Source: WLWS01 sp965243105
Lineage (GTDB): Bacteria > Pseudomonadota > Gammaproteobacteria > Eutrophobiales > Eutrophobiaceae
Assembly (NCBI GenBank): GCA_965243105.1
Contig: CBDEUC010000001.1
Coordinates: 496,001-560,000 of the forward strand
Direction of reading: 5' to 3'
DNA: 64,000 nt
Positions 36,491 to 46,394 of this stretch are shown piece by piece. The notes below the pieces were generated by a model, which saw nothing but the letters and a program-made list of their open reading frames with translations, had not been told where the DNA came from and ran no database searches. The position numbers were made by a program, and so were the translations under genes. Every line of letters starts with the position of its first letter. Position 1 is the stretch's first letter.

Positions 36491-37522
36491 ATGAGTCATT
36501 CGCTCGGTGAAATTGCAGAAATTTCAGGCGCCGAGCTAATTGGCGACGTTGATGCCCAGGTAGTCGGAGCCGCATCGCTTGCTACCGCCAGCGCCAACGA
36601 AGTAAGTTTCCTTGCAAATAAACGCCACGTTCGTTACCTGTCGGAAACCCGGGCTGCCGCGGTATTCGTATCCGGCGAGTATGCCGAGCGCTGTCCGGTA
36701 AACACCCTGGTAAGCCAGGACCCATATCTTGCTTTTGTCAAAGTGTTGCGCTTTTTGCATCCGTCGCCTGAAATTGCGCCGGGAATTCACGCTGCCGCAA
36801 TTGTTTCACCCGACTCCAGGGTGTCCAAAACAGCCAGTGTTGGAGCGGCAGCTGTAATTGGTACTAATAGCAAGATAGGAGAGCATGCTGCCATAGGTCC
36901 TGGCTGCGTAATTGGTAACGATGTTGAAATCGGTGAAGGTACCAGGTTGTCGGCTAATGTATCTGTTTGCGATGGCGTGACAATCGGCAAAAACTGTACA
37001 TTGCACCCGGGCGTAGTGATTGGTGCAGACGGTTTTGGAATTGTCCAGGAAAATGGAACATGGCTGAAGATTCCGCAAACCGGTGCGGTCCAAATATTCG
37101 ACAATGTCGAAATTGGTGCTAATACGACGATAGATCGTGGCGCACTGGACAATACGATTATCGAAGAAGGTGTTAAGCTGGACAACCAGATCCAGGTTGG
37201 ACATGGTGTAAAGATCGGGGCACATACAGCCATAGCGGGTTGCGTGGCAATTGCGGGAAGTACAAGTATTGGTAAGCGCTGTATGATTGGCGGGCTATCT
37301 GCCCTTAGCGGTCATATAGAAATTACAGATGACGTGATAATTACTGGTATGTCCGGGGTGAATAATTCCATAAAGGAAGCTGGTATTTACTCGTCGGGGG
37401 TTCCGATTACGGATAATGCAAAGTGGCGAAAAAACATGGCGCGTTTGAAGAATCTCGATGATATAACGAGACGCCTTGTGACCCTGGAAGAAAAGCTGGC
37501 AAAAAAAGATTCAAACGATTAA
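36491..37522 (+). CDS. lpxD: UDP-3-O-acylglucosamine N-acyltransferase
   Basis: Third step of lipid A synthesis. 343 residues: N-terminal uridine-binding domain (LGEIAEISGAELIGD, SFLANKRHVRYL), a left-handed beta-helix of hexapeptide repeats (IGTNSKIGEHAAIGPGCVIG...), the catalytic His region (LDNQIQVGHGVKIGAHTAIAG) and a C-terminal helix (WRKNMARLKNLDDI). Confidence 0.97.
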   Translation: MSHSLGEIAEISGAELIGDVDAQVVGAASLATASANEVSFLANKRHVRYLSETRAAAVFVSGEYAERCPVNTLVSQDPYLAFVKVLRFLHPSPEIAPGIHAAAIVSPDSRVSKTASVGAAAVIGTNSKIGEHAAIGPGCVIGNDVEIGEGTRLSANVSVCDGVTIGKNCTLHPGVVIGADGFGIVQENGTWLKIPQTGAVQIFDNVEIGANTTIDRGALDNTIIEEGVKLDNQIQVGHGVKIGAHTAIAGCVAIAGSTSIGKRCMIGGLSALSGHIEITDDVIITGMSGVNNSIKEAGIYSSGVPITDNAKWRKNMARLKNLDDITRRLVTLEEKLAKKDSND

Positions 37523-37538
37523 TAGCGGGTAAAAGAGA

Positions 37539-37988
37539 ATGTCTATACTGGACATAAATCAAATAAAACGCATCCTGCCGCATCGATATCCATTTCTCCT
37601 TGTTGATAAAGTCGTGGATTTCAAGACAGGCGAATACCTGGTGGCGATAAAAAATGTGACTGTTAATGAGCCCTTTTTTCAAGGTCACTTTCCACAGGAA
37701 CCAATTATGCCGGGTGTCCTTATTATTGAAGCCCTTGCCCAGGCAACTGCCCTGTATGGCGAGCTTGCAGTAGAAGGGGGAATGAGCGAAGACATACTGT
37801 ACTACCTTGTCGGCGTAGATAATGCCAGGTTCAGGCAAACTGTCGGACCAGGTGACCAGTTAAGTCTTCGAGTTGATTTCGACACCGTCCGACGCAATAT
37901 CTGGAAGTTCAAAACTACCGCAACAGTTGATGACAAAGTTGTCGCATCTGCAGATTTAATGACAACTATTGCGGAACCCCGGGCTTGA
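37539..37988 (+). CDS. fabZ: 3-hydroxyacyl-ACP dehydratase FabZ
   Basis: Dehydrates 3-hydroxyacyl-ACP in fatty acid elongation and competes with LpxA for the same substrate. 149 residues, hot-dog fold. HRYPFLLVDKV, catalytic NEPFFQGHFPQEPIMPGVLIIEA (His and the later Glu), and FRQTVGPGDQL are present. The stop overlaps the lpxA start. Confidence 0.97.
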   Translation: MSILDINQIKRILPHRYPFLLVDKVVDFKTGEYLVAIKNVTVNEPFFQGHFPQEPIMPGVLIIEALAQATALYGELAVEGGMSEDILYYLVGVDNARFRQTVGPGDQLSLRVDFDTVRRNIWKFKTTATVDDKVVASADLMTTIAEPRA

Positions 37989-38758
37989 TTGATTCCAGGG
38001 CCATCATACACCCCAATGCCGCTGTCAGCGAGGATGCCACCGTTGGGCCATTCGCTGTTATTGGTGCGAATGTCGAAATTGACAGCGGTTGCTGGATTGG
38101 ACCGCACGTCGTAATCAACGGTCCGACCAGGATCGGCAAGAATAACCGGATTTATCAATTTTGCTCAATTGGGGATGATCCGCAGGATAAGAAGTACCAG
38201 GGGGAAAAAGAATCAATTCTTGAAATTGGTGAGGGTAACGTAATCCGCGAGTATTGTTCCATCAACAGGGGCACCGGCCTCGGCGGCGGCGTCACGCGCA
38301 TCGGGGATCACAACTGGATCATGGCATACGTCCATATTGCCCATGATTGCATCGTGGGTAATGAAAATGTGTTTGCCAATAACACAACTCTTGCGGGTCA
38401 TGTCGTCATAGAAGACTTTGTCATCCTGGGCGGTTTTACCGGGGTCCATCAATTTTGCAGGATCGGCAAAAATAGCTTTGCCGCCATTTCCAGTATCATC
38501 GTCAAAGATGTGCCGCCCTTCCTGATGATGTCAGGAAACACTGCAAAACCTACCGGGCTCAACAAGGAAGGCCTCAAGCGCCACGGTTTTGCGAACAAAA
38601 CCATCAAAAATCTCAAGCAGGCGTATAGAACAATATACCGGGAAGGCCTGCTTCTGCAGGATGCGCTGAGTAAGCTGCAGGATCTCGTTGATGAATGCGA
38701 AGAAGTAGCGGGGTTTTGCAAGTTCATCGAAGATTCAGAGCGGGGTATTGCTCGATAA
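37985..38758 (+). CDS. lpxA: UDP-N-acetylglucosamine O-acyltransferase
   Basis: First step of lipid A synthesis. 257 residues: hexapeptide-repeat beta-helix (IHPNAAVSEDATVGPFAVIGANVEIDSG), catalytic His region (WIMAYVHIAHDCIVGNENVFAN), GGFTGVHQFCRIG and the C-terminal helical domain. Starts at TTG overlapping the fabZ stop (TTGA), so translation is probably coupled. Confidence 0.97.
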   Translation: MIDSRAIIHPNAAVSEDATVGPFAVIGANVEIDSGCWIGPHVVINGPTRIGKNNRIYQFCSIGDDPQDKKYQGEKESILEIGEGNVIREYCSINRGTGLGGGVTRIGDHNWIMAYVHIAHDCIVGNENVFANNTTLAGHVVIEDFVILGGFTGVHQFCRIGKNSFAAISSIIVKDVPPFLMMSGNTAKPTGLNKEGLKRHGFANKTIKNLKQAYRTIYREGLLLQDALSKLQDLVDECEEVAGFCKFIEDSERGIAR

Positions 38759-38805
38759 TGCTGGCGCCATTGAATGACTGCCAGCTACTTTCATAGTGAC
38801 AGCCC

Positions 38806-39960
38806 ATGCTGAGGGTCGGGGTTGTCGCTGGCGAAGCTTCAGGAGATGTACTTGGGGCGAGGCTACTTGAAGAGCTAAAAGAGAAGTACGGGGAAGTCAG
38901 TGTAACAGGTATAGGGGGGCCGCTGATGCAAAAGCAGGGTTGCGTTAGCCTGTTTCCGATGGAAAGACTTTCTGTCATGGGAATTTTGGAAGTTGTGTCC
39001 CGCTTACCCGAATTGTTAAAAATCCGTAGTGAGTTATCGAAGCATTTGCTTGCTGAACCACCGGATTTGTTCATAGGCATAGATGCCCCTGATTTCAACC
39101 TGGGGCTGGAAAAATCCCTGCGCCAAAATGGCATACCCGTGGTGCATTACGTTAGCCCATCCGTCTGGGCATGGCGAAAGTATCGAATCAGGAAAATAGC
39201 CAGGTCTGTTGATCTCATGCTAAATCTGTTTCCGTTTGAGCTGGATATTTACCGGCAAAACAATATCCAGGCTCGCTTTGTCGGTCATCCCCTGGCGGAG
39301 CAGGTAGGAATGACGCCAAACAGGCATGCTGCGAGAGAACGGCTTGGTATTGATCACGACGGCCTGCTTATTGCCCTGATGCCCGGAAGCAGAGAGCGGG
39401 AAATAAAACAGCTACTGCCAAAGTTTCTCGAAGCGGCTGCAATCATTCGAGAAAAAGAGCAGGCGGCCCAATTCATCTCCAGCGTTCTGAACGAGACTGC
39501 CGCCAGCCAATGCCGTCACATCCATGAGCAGTTAAACTATAGTGTAGCCCTTGAGTTATACATTAACCGTAGCCACGATGTACTGGAGGCCGCCGACATT
39601 GTTTTACTTGCCTCGGGAACTATCACCCTGGAAGCCATGCTTTTTAAAAAGCCGATGGTTGTCGCCTATGAATTAAACCCACTCAGCTACCTCGTTGTAA
39701 AGTTGCTTGCCCATGTAGAGCATGCATCACTCCCGAACCTGCTTGCCGGTGAAGAACTGGTCCCGGAATGCCTGCAGCAGGATTGCCGCTCCGAATTGAT
39801 GGCAGATCATATTCTCGAGCTGTGGCGGGACAGGGAGCAAAGAGAGCGACTGGAGCAGAAGTTTGCGATGATTCACCAGTCCCTGTTACCTGGGTCAAAA
39901 GACAGTGCAGCAGGCGCAATCAGTAATTTTATTGACTCCAGGTTGGCAGCCGGTTCGTGA
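38806..39960 (+). CDS. lpxB: Lipid-A-disaccharide synthase
   Basis: Joins UDP-diacylglucosamine and lipid X into the lipid A disaccharide. 384 residues: LRVGVVAGEASGDVLGARLLEEL, FIGIDAPDFNLGLE, HYVSPSVWAWRKYRIRKIA, FVGHPLAEQ, ALMPGSREREIKQLLP and LLASGTITLEAMLFKKPMVVAYE are all typical. The TGA stop overlaps the rnhB GTG. Confidence 0.97.
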   Translation: MLRVGVVAGEASGDVLGARLLEELKEKYGEVSVTGIGGPLMQKQGCVSLFPMERLSVMGILEVVSRLPELLKIRSELSKHLLAEPPDLFIGIDAPDFNLGLEKSLRQNGIPVVHYVSPSVWAWRKYRIRKIARSVDLMLNLFPFELDIYRQNNIQARFVGHPLAEQVGMTPNRHAARERLGIDHDGLLIALMPGSREREIKQLLPKFLEAAAIIREKEQAAQFISSVLNETAASQCRHIHEQLNYSVALELYINRSHDVLEAADIVLLASGTITLEAMLFKKPMVVAYELNPLSYLVVKLLAHVEHASLPNLLAGEELVPECLQQDCRSELMADHILELWRDREQRERLEQKFAMIHQSLLPGSKDSAAGAISNFIDSRLAAGS

Positions 39961-40544
39961 GCACACGAATTTCATCTCAAAGCGGTAGTATTGCCGGCGT
40001 GGATGAAGCTGGTCGGGGTCCACTCGCCGGGCCTGTTGTTGCAGCCGCGGTGATACTTGATGAAAAAATTGCAATCCCGGGTCTGGGTGATTCCAAGGCC
40101 ATTTCTGAAAAGCGGCGTATGAGCCTGGAAGTGGAAATAAAAGAGAAATCACTGGCCTGGAATGTTGCCAGGGTAGAGCATGACGTGATTGACCGTATCA
40201 ACATACTGCACGCAAGTATGCTGGCTATGCAACAGGCGGTAGAGGGGCTGGAGATCACGCCGGACCATGTACAGGTGGATGGAAACCGCTGTCCGGATTT
40301 GACCTGTAGCGTGGAGGCCATCGTCAAGGGTGACTCGAGGATTAAGGTGATCGGGGCGGCTTCGATTCTTGCGAAAGTGGCTAGAGATCGGATAATGATC
40401 GACATGGATGAAAAATTTCCAGGTTACGGTTTCGCCAGGAACAAGGGGTATCCCACCAGGCAGCATCGCGAGGCATTACAGCGTCTTGGCGCGTGTGAAA
40501 TACACCGGCGTAGTTACAGCCCGGTACAAATGTGTCTATTGTAG
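39957..40544 (+). CDS. rnhB: Ribonuclease HII
   Basis: Removes RNA from RNA-DNA hybrids, including single ribonucleotides. 195 residues from a GTG in a GTGA overlap with lpxB. AGVDEAGRGPLAGPVVAAAVIL carries the Asp-Glu of the DEDD site; HVQVDGNRCPDL and ASILAKVARDRIMIDMDEKFPGYGFARNKGYPT complete it. Confidence 0.96.
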   Translation: MSTRISSQSGSIAGVDEAGRGPLAGPVVAAAVILDEKIAIPGLGDSKAISEKRRMSLEVEIKEKSLAWNVARVEHDVIDRINILHASMLAMQQAVEGLEITPDHVQVDGNRCPDLTCSVEAIVKGDSRIKVIGAASILAKVARDRIMIDMDEKFPGYGFARNKGYPTRQHREALQRLGACEIHRRSYSPVQMCLL

Positions 40545-40549
40545 GGTTT

Positions 40550-43500
40550 ATGGCGGTGTCGCAAAGTTTCGTTCACTTACATGTTCATTCTGAGTACTCC
40601 CTTGTAGACGGCCTTCTTCGTGTGGGACCAACCGCTGCGCGCGTAGCGGAAACCGGGATGCCGGCAATGGCTCTTACTGAGCAGGGAAACCTGTTTTCTC
40701 TCGTCAAGTTTTACAGGCAAAGCCAGCAGCTTGGGATCAAGCCGATAGCTGGCGCTGAGCTGGTCGTGGAAGCGACCCGGGATTATCCATCCAGTGGAAT
40801 AGTCCTTCTCTGCCAGGACGAAAGGGGTTACAGGAACCTTTGCCACCTCATTACCCAAAGCTTTACCAGTGGACAGAAGCAGGGTGTGCCACAGGTGTCA
40901 CTGGACTGGCTTGCTAACTCCAGTGACGGGCTAATTGCATTGTCATGTGCACGACAGGGTAACGTGGGACAGGCCATTACAAACGGAAACATGGACCATG
41001 CAAAGATGTTCCTGGACCGGTGGCTGCAAATATTTCCCGATCGATATTACATCGAAATTCAACGCACCGGTCGACCGCGGGAAGATGTGTATATAGAAAA
41101 TGCGATCAACCTGGCCCTGGACAATGAAGTGCCAGTAGTGGCGACAAATGATGTGCGTTTTCTTTTCCCCGGCGACTATGAAGCACATGAGGCGAGGGTC
41201 TGTATACAACAAAGCTATACCCTTGCGGACTCGAGACGTCCGCGAAATTACAGCCAGCAGCAGTACCTGAGAACTGCGGACGAAATGCATGCATTGTTTG
41301 ATGATGTACCGGAGGCCCTGGAAAACACCCTGCTTATTGCGCAGCGCTGTAACATGTCAATGGATCTGGGAAACTACTACCTGCCTCATTTTCCTGTACC
41401 TGCAGATAGCAGTGAAGATGTCTACCTCAGGGAAGTCGCCACCAGCGGACTGGAAAAAATCCTGTCCGGCTTCGCGGCCGAGGATATAACGGAGGAGATG
41501 AAGGCCGAATACCGCGACAGGCTGGAAGTAGAGCTGGAGGTAATTAACAGCATGGGTTTTCCAGGCTATTTCCTCATCGTGGCAGACTTTATTGAATGGG
41601 CCAAGAACAATGGCATACCAGTTGGACCGGGCCGAGGTTCCGGGGCTGGCTCCCTGGTCGCTTACGCCATGGGTATCACGGAACTTGATCCAATCAAGTA
41701 TGAACTCCTGTTTGAAAGATTTCTGAACCCGGAGCGTGTTTCCCTGCCAGACTTTGATATTGATTTTTGCATGGACCGCAGGGACGAGGTTATTGAGTAT
41801 GTCTCGCAGAAATATGGCTTTGACCACGTCTCGCAGATTATTACCTACGGTAGCATGGCGGCAAAGGCGGTAGTGAGAGACGTTGGCCGCGTACTTGGCC
41901 AGCCCTATGGCTTTGTCGATCAAATCGCAAAATTGATTCCGTTTGATATCGGCATGACGCTTGAGAAGGCCATGGCTGATGAACCGGCGCTTGAGACCCG
42001 GTATCGCGAAGAAGAGGATGTCAGGGCGTTGATTGACCTGGCAATGAAGCTGGAAGGGATCTCGAGGAATGCCGGTAAACATGCCGGTGGTCTGATTATT
42101 GCACCGAAGCCACTTACCGAGTACATGCCGCTTTATTGCGAGCAGGGATCCACGGTAACGTCCAGCCAGTTTGATATGGGCGACGTGGAATCGGCGGGAC
42201 TCGTGAAATTTGATTTCCTCGGTTTACGCACTCTCACCATAATTGACTGGGCAGTAAAGGATGCCAATCGACTGCGCGCAATCGATGGAAAAAGCGAAAT
42301 TGATATCCTGAAGATTTCCCTCGATGACCCCACGACTTACAGGTTAATCCAGCAACGTAAAACGACCTCTGTTTTTCAGCTGGAGTCGGACGGTATGAAA
42401 AAACTCATTGGGGATCTGAAACCAGACCGTTTCGATGATTTGATCGCGCTTGTTGCCCTTTTTCGACCCGGGCCGCTGCAATCAGGCATGGTGGATGATT
42501 TCGTCAACAGGAAACACGGCAGGGAGAATGTTAACTATCCGCATCCTTCCCTGGAGCACATCCTGCAACCTACATATGGAGTCATACTTTACCAGGAGCA
42601 GGTTATGCAAATTGCCCAGGTGCTGTCAGGATACACCCTTGGCGGTGCGGACTTGTTACGCCGAGCCATGGGTAAGAAGAAAGAAGAGGAAATGGCCCAG
42701 CAGAGAAGCGTGTTTGTTAGCGGCGCCGAGCGTAACGGAGTAGAAAAGGAAACCGCCACAAAAATATTCAATCTCATTGAGTTGTTTGCAGGCTATGGTT
42801 TCAACAAGTCACATTCCGCCGCTTATGCACTTCTCGCTTACCAGACAGCCTGGCTCAAGACACACTATCCATCTGCATTTATGGCAGCTGTGTTTTCTTC
42901 GGACATGGACAACACCGATAAGAGCGTGGTGCTCAAGGAAGAACTGGCAAGCCTCGGCGTTACTCTATTACCACCGTCTGTGAATGAAAGTCATTACAAG
43001 TTCAGCGTGAGAGATGAGGAAACTATCAGGTATGGCCTTGGTGCGATAAAAGGTGTAGGAGAGGGAGCGATTGAGAATATCGTGCAGGAGAGAATTGAGA
43101 ATGGATCTTACAAGGACATTTTTGATTTCTGCAGGCGTGTCGAATTGCGCAAGGTCAACAAGAGGGTACTGGAGGCCCTGATCAGGTCGGGCGCAATGGA
43201 TGATCTTGGCCCGGGGCGGGCCGTGTTGATGGCCAGCGTCGCAAATGCCACCCAGGTCGCGGAGCAGTTACATAGAAACAAGAGCCGGGGGCAGGATGAC
43301 ATGTTTGGTCTCGAGGTTGACACTGGAAGTGACACCACCGGACAGGACTGTACCGCGGCGGGGTTTCCCGATGTCCCGGACTGGGATGAACTGGAGATGT
43401 TGAAAGCGGAAAAGGATACGCTGGGTTTTTATTTTAGTGGCCATCCCATTTCAGCCTACGAGGCTGAACTCTCGCAGGTTCCCTGCACAATGCTTACGGC

Positions 43501-44026
43501 TGTGAAGTCCGGCCCGGTTACGGTTGCCGGCTTTATTGAAAGCATACGAATGAGAACGGGTAGCAGGGGAAAGACCGCAGAACTCATGATCGATGATCGA
43601 AGTTCACGGATGCAGGTTTCCCTCTATCCGGAAGTTGCCCAGAGATACCAGGAGCTGATCCAGAAAGACAGCCTGGTGATCATCAAGGGAGAAGCAAGAG
43701 AAGATGATTATCGTGGCAGCGGATATTTTATAGACGGTAAGGAAGTATTAACACTGGACCAGTTAAGACAAATCCGCGCGAGTCTCAGGCTTAATCTCAA
43801 TGATAAAATGGTCCAGAATGGTGTAATATCAAAATTACAATCGCTGTTGAGCAACCACGGTAGCGGCAAGTGCCCGGTATGTATTGATTACACCAGCAGC
43901 GATGCCAGTGCCAGGGTGGAATTTGGCGAGTCCTGGAATGTGAATATCACGGATCAGCTTGTGAGTGAATTAACAAATTTGCTTGGGAATGAACGAATAA
44001 AGCTGGACTATAATAGAAAATCCTGA
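40550..44026 (+). CDS. dnaE: DNA polymerase III alpha subunit
   Basis: Replicative C-family polymerase, 1158 residues, close to E. coli (1160). PHP domain at the N-terminus (VHLHVHSEYSLVDGL), active-site aspartates in SLPDFDIDFCMDRRDEVIEY, GVGPGRGSGAGSLVAYA-type motif (PVGPGRGSGAGS), KSHSAAYALLAYQTAWLKTHYP in the fingers, helix-hairpin-helix IKGVGEGAIENI, and OB fold VTVAGFIESIRMRTG. The ATG at 40550 (AGGG just upstream) is chosen over GTG 40532 inside rnhB. Confidence 0.97.
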   Translation: MAVSQSFVHLHVHSEYSLVDGLLRVGPTAARVAETGMPAMALTEQGNLFSLVKFYRQSQQLGIKPIAGAELVVEATRDYPSSGIVLLCQDERGYRNLCHLITQSFTSGQKQGVPQVSLDWLANSSDGLIALSCARQGNVGQAITNGNMDHAKMFLDRWLQIFPDRYYIEIQRTGRPREDVYIENAINLALDNEVPVVATNDVRFLFPGDYEAHEARVCIQQSYTLADSRRPRNYSQQQYLRTADEMHALFDDVPEALENTLLIAQRCNMSMDLGNYYLPHFPVPADSSEDVYLREVATSGLEKILSGFAAEDITEEMKAEYRDRLEVELEVINSMGFPGYFLIVADFIEWAKNNGIPVGPGRGSGAGSLVAYAMGITELDPIKYELLFERFLNPERVSLPDFDIDFCMDRRDEVIEYVSQKYGFDHVSQIITYGSMAAKAVVRDVGRVLGQPYGFVDQIAKLIPFDIGMTLEKAMADEPALETRYREEEDVRALIDLAMKLEGISRNAGKHAGGLIIAPKPLTEYMPLYCEQGSTVTSSQFDMGDVESAGLVKFDFLGLRTLTIIDWAVKDANRLRAIDGKSEIDILKISLDDPTTYRLIQQRKTTSVFQLESDGMKKLIGDLKPDRFDDLIALVALFRPGPLQSGMVDDFVNRKHGRENVNYPHPSLEHILQPTYGVILYQEQVMQIAQVLSGYTLGGADLLRRAMGKKKEEEMAQQRSVFVSGAERNGVEKETATKIFNLIELFAGYGFNKSHSAAYALLAYQTAWLKTHYPSAFMAAVFSSDMDNTDKSVVLKEELASLGVTLLPPSVNESHYKFSVRDEETIRYGLGAIKGVGEGAIENIVQERIENGSYKDIFDFCRRVELRKVNKRVLEALIRSGAMDDLGPGRAVLMASVANATQVAEQLHRNKSRGQDDMFGLEVDTGSDTTGQDCTAAGFPDVPDWDELEMLKAEKDTLGFYFSGHPISAYEAELSQVPCTMLTAVKSGPVTVAGFIESIRMRTGSRGKTAELMIDDRSSRMQVSLYPEVAQRYQELIQKDSLVIIKGEAREDDYRGSGYFIDGKEVLTLDQLRQIRASLRLNLNDKMVQNGVISKLQSLLSNHGSGKCPVCIDYTSSDASARVEFGESWNVNITDQLVSELTNLLGNERIKLDYNRKS

Positions 44027-44045
44027 GGTAGCGGGACTTGAACTA

Positions 44046-44993
44046 ATGAATTTTCTTGAATTTGAACAACCAATAGCCGAACTCGAAGCCAAGATCGAAG
44101 AGTTGCGTTACGTGAGTGACGACAGCGATATCAATATCAGCGACGAAATCGGCAAGCTGGAGAAACGTAGCCAGGAGCTGACAGCCTCTATTTATTCGTC
44201 ATTGAGCGCCTGGCAGGTATCCCAGGTAGCGCGTCATCCTCAGCGTCCCTATACCCTTGACTATATAAATCTAATATTTACCGATTTTCACGAGTTGCAC
44301 GGAGAGCGCCATTATGGTGATGACCCTGCCATTGTTGCAGGGCTGGCCAGGTTGGCTGATCGACCGGTGGTAATCATCGGGCACCAGAAGGGCCGCGATA
44401 TCAAGGAGCGTATAGAAAGGAATTACGGAATGCCAAGGCCCGAAGGATATCGCAAGGCTTTGCGGATAATGCAGCTGGCGGAAAGATTTTCCTTGCCAGT
44501 GGTTACCTTCCTGGACACACCCGGCGCCTACCCGGGTATTGGTGCAGAGGAACGTGGGCAAAGTGAGGCGATTGCGCAAAACCTGATGGTCATGTCAGAA
44601 CTGGCAACACCGATAGTGTCCGTCGTGATCGGTGAGGGAGGTTCAGGTGGTGCACTCGCCATTGGTGTTACTGATAAATTGTATATCCTCGAGTACAGCA
44701 CTTACTCGGTTATCTCGCCGGAAGGTTGTGCCTCTATTCTCTGGAAAAGTGCAGAAAAGGCAGATATTGCAGCTGAATCCATGGGTATTACAGCGAATCG
44801 ACTCAAGGAAGTTGGTGTTGCCGATGAAATCATCAAGGAACCTCTTGGTGGCGCACACCGGGATTATGATGCTATTGCCGGCTCAATTAAAAAAGAGCTG
44901 ACCGATACCCTTGAGGAACTTCAGCGAATGGAGACAGATCAGCTTCTTGCAAGGCGTTATGACAGGTTGCGCTCATACGGATATTTTAAATAG
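44046..44993 (+). CDS. accA: Acetyl-CoA carboxylase carboxyltransferase alpha subunit
   Basis: Carboxyltransferase half-site of the enzyme that starts fatty acid synthesis. 315 residues. LEFEQPIAELEAKIEEL at the N-terminus, WQVSQVARHPQRPYTLDYI, ELHGERHYGDDPAIVAGLARL, GRDIKERIERNYGMPRPEGYRKALR, FLDTPGAYPGIGAEERGQSEAIA and IGEGGSGGALAIGV are canonical. Follows dnaE as in E. coli. Confidence 0.98.
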   Translation: MNFLEFEQPIAELEAKIEELRYVSDDSDINISDEIGKLEKRSQELTASIYSSLSAWQVSQVARHPQRPYTLDYINLIFTDFHELHGERHYGDDPAIVAGLARLADRPVVIIGHQKGRDIKERIERNYGMPRPEGYRKALRIMQLAERFSLPVVTFLDTPGAYPGIGAEERGQSEAIAQNLMVMSELATPIVSVVIGEGGSGGALAIGVTDKLYILEYSTYSVISPEGCASILWKSAEKADIAAESMGITANRLKEVGVADEIIKEPLGGAHRDYDAIAGSIKKELTDTLEELQRMETDQLLARRYDRLRSYGYFK

Positions 44994-45035
44994 ATATCGA
45001 GTGATCAATAAGACATACGACATTATATAAGCTAA

Positions 45036-46394
45036 GTGCACTTAAAGGATTCCCTTAATAATTTTCTTTCCGGATTAGCAAGCAACACTCCAGTATATGT
45101 CGCCTACAGTGGTGGCCTTGATTCACACGTGTTAATGCACCTGGTTTCGCAGTGTGACGGTGTTCATAGTGGTCCATTACATTCCATTCACGTTAATCAT
45201 AACTTTTCACCCTCTTCGGGTGACTGGGCCAGGCACTGTACATCGGTGGCAGAGTCCCTCGGCTTTGAACACCAGGCGCTGGAAATTATTGATAAGCCGG
45301 ATGCCGGTGAAAGCCTGGAAGCCTGGGCACGAGAACAACGCTACCAGCTCATGGTGTCAAAGATGCCTGGAAATGCGGTGCTTCTCACTGCGCATCATCT
45401 TGATGACCAGGCGGAAACTCTCCTCTTACAGTTATTCAGGGGCGGCGGGGCAAGTGGTCTTGCTGCCATGCCCACTTATAGCAAGAGATATGGTGTGTTG
45501 CATGGAAGGCCACTCCTTGGTTTCAGTCGGGAAGAAATCGCCGAGTATGCCCATTCACAGGAGCTATGCTGGATCGAGGATGAAAGTAATACAGATTCAG
45601 CCTTTGACAGGAATTACCTGCGGCACCAGATCTTTCCGCTGCTACGACAACGCTGGCCGGCATTGTCGAAAACCCTGGGCCGGGTGGCTGAACACCAGGC
45701 GGTGGCACGGCAGATTATGGAAGAGATGGGGAATATTGACCTGGATTACATACTGGACCCAGCGACAGGAGGGATCAATATCGAGAGGCTGGAGAAATTG
45801 CCAGCGGTTCGCCAGTCTAACGCCATCAGGCAATGGATCAAAAGTGATGGATTACCTCTTCCCGCCAGCGTGCACCTGGAAAAAGTATTTGATGAGGTTG
45901 TAAAGGCCCGTTCTGATGGCGAACCGCTGGTTACCTGGCCAGGTTGCGAAGTCAGGCGCCATGACAAGTACCTGTACGCAATGAGACCGCTGGCGGAACA
46001 TGACAGCAAGCAGACTATTGAATGGCCCCTTCGGGAGAAATGTCGTGTCGGAAGCGGCAGCCTGGTCGCAATGAGAAATAAGGGCAGGGGCATAAAAGCG
46101 GACATTATCAAGAACGACAGTCTCCAGGTTCGCTTCAGGCAGGGAGGTGAGAAAATATGTCTCCCGCGCCAACAGCATGCAAAGGAATTAAAGAAGCTAT
46201 TCCAGGAAAATTCTGTCCCGCCCTGGGTTAGAGAACGAATTCCATTGCTTTATCACAATGGGGACCTGGTCTGCGTTGGCGATATCTGGTTCGCGGCTGC
46301 CTTCCTGAGCACGCCTGGTGAGGATTCATGGCAGATACGCTGGGACCCGGGTCCGGAATACACGGGCTTGCTAACGCAGTGTTATGAAAACTAA
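45036..46394 (+). CDS. tilS: tRNA(Ile)-lysidine synthase
   Basis: Modifies C34 of the CAU-anticodon tRNA-Ile to lysidine so that it reads AUA. 452 residues from a GTG. PP-loop motif VAYSGGLDSHVLMHLV, HVNHNFSPSSGDWARHC, LTAHHLDDQAETLLLQLFRGGGASGLAAM and EDESNTDSAFDRNYLRHQIFPLL are present, then the TilS middle and C-terminal domains (VRFRQGGEKI...KKLFQENSVPPWVRERIPLL). Overlaps the next gene by 11 bases. Confidence 0.96.
   Translation: MHLKDSLNNFLSGLASNTPVYVAYSGGLDSHVLMHLVSQCDGVHSGPLHSIHVNHNFSPSSGDWARHCTSVAESLGFEHQALEIIDKPDAGESLEAWAREQRYQLMVSKMPGNAVLLTAHHLDDQAETLLLQLFRGGGASGLAAMPTYSKRYGVLHGRPLLGFSREEIAEYAHSQELCWIEDESNTDSAFDRNYLRHQIFPLLRQRWPALSKTLGRVAEHQAVARQIMEEMGNIDLDYILDPATGGINIERLEKLPAVRQSNAIRQWIKSDGLPLPASVHLEKVFDEVVKARSDGEPLVTWPGCEVRRHDKYLYAMRPLAEHDSKQTIEWPLREKCRVGSGSLVAMRNKGRGIKADIIKNDSLQVRFRQGGEKICLPRQQHAKELKKLFQENSVPPWVRERIPLLYHNGDLVCVGDIWFAAAFLSTPGEDSWQIRWDPGPEYTGLLTQCYEN

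Noticed and set aside
41357..42082. Antisense frame of 241 codons opposite dnaE
   Set aside because: Shadow of dnaE; no motif or start signal.
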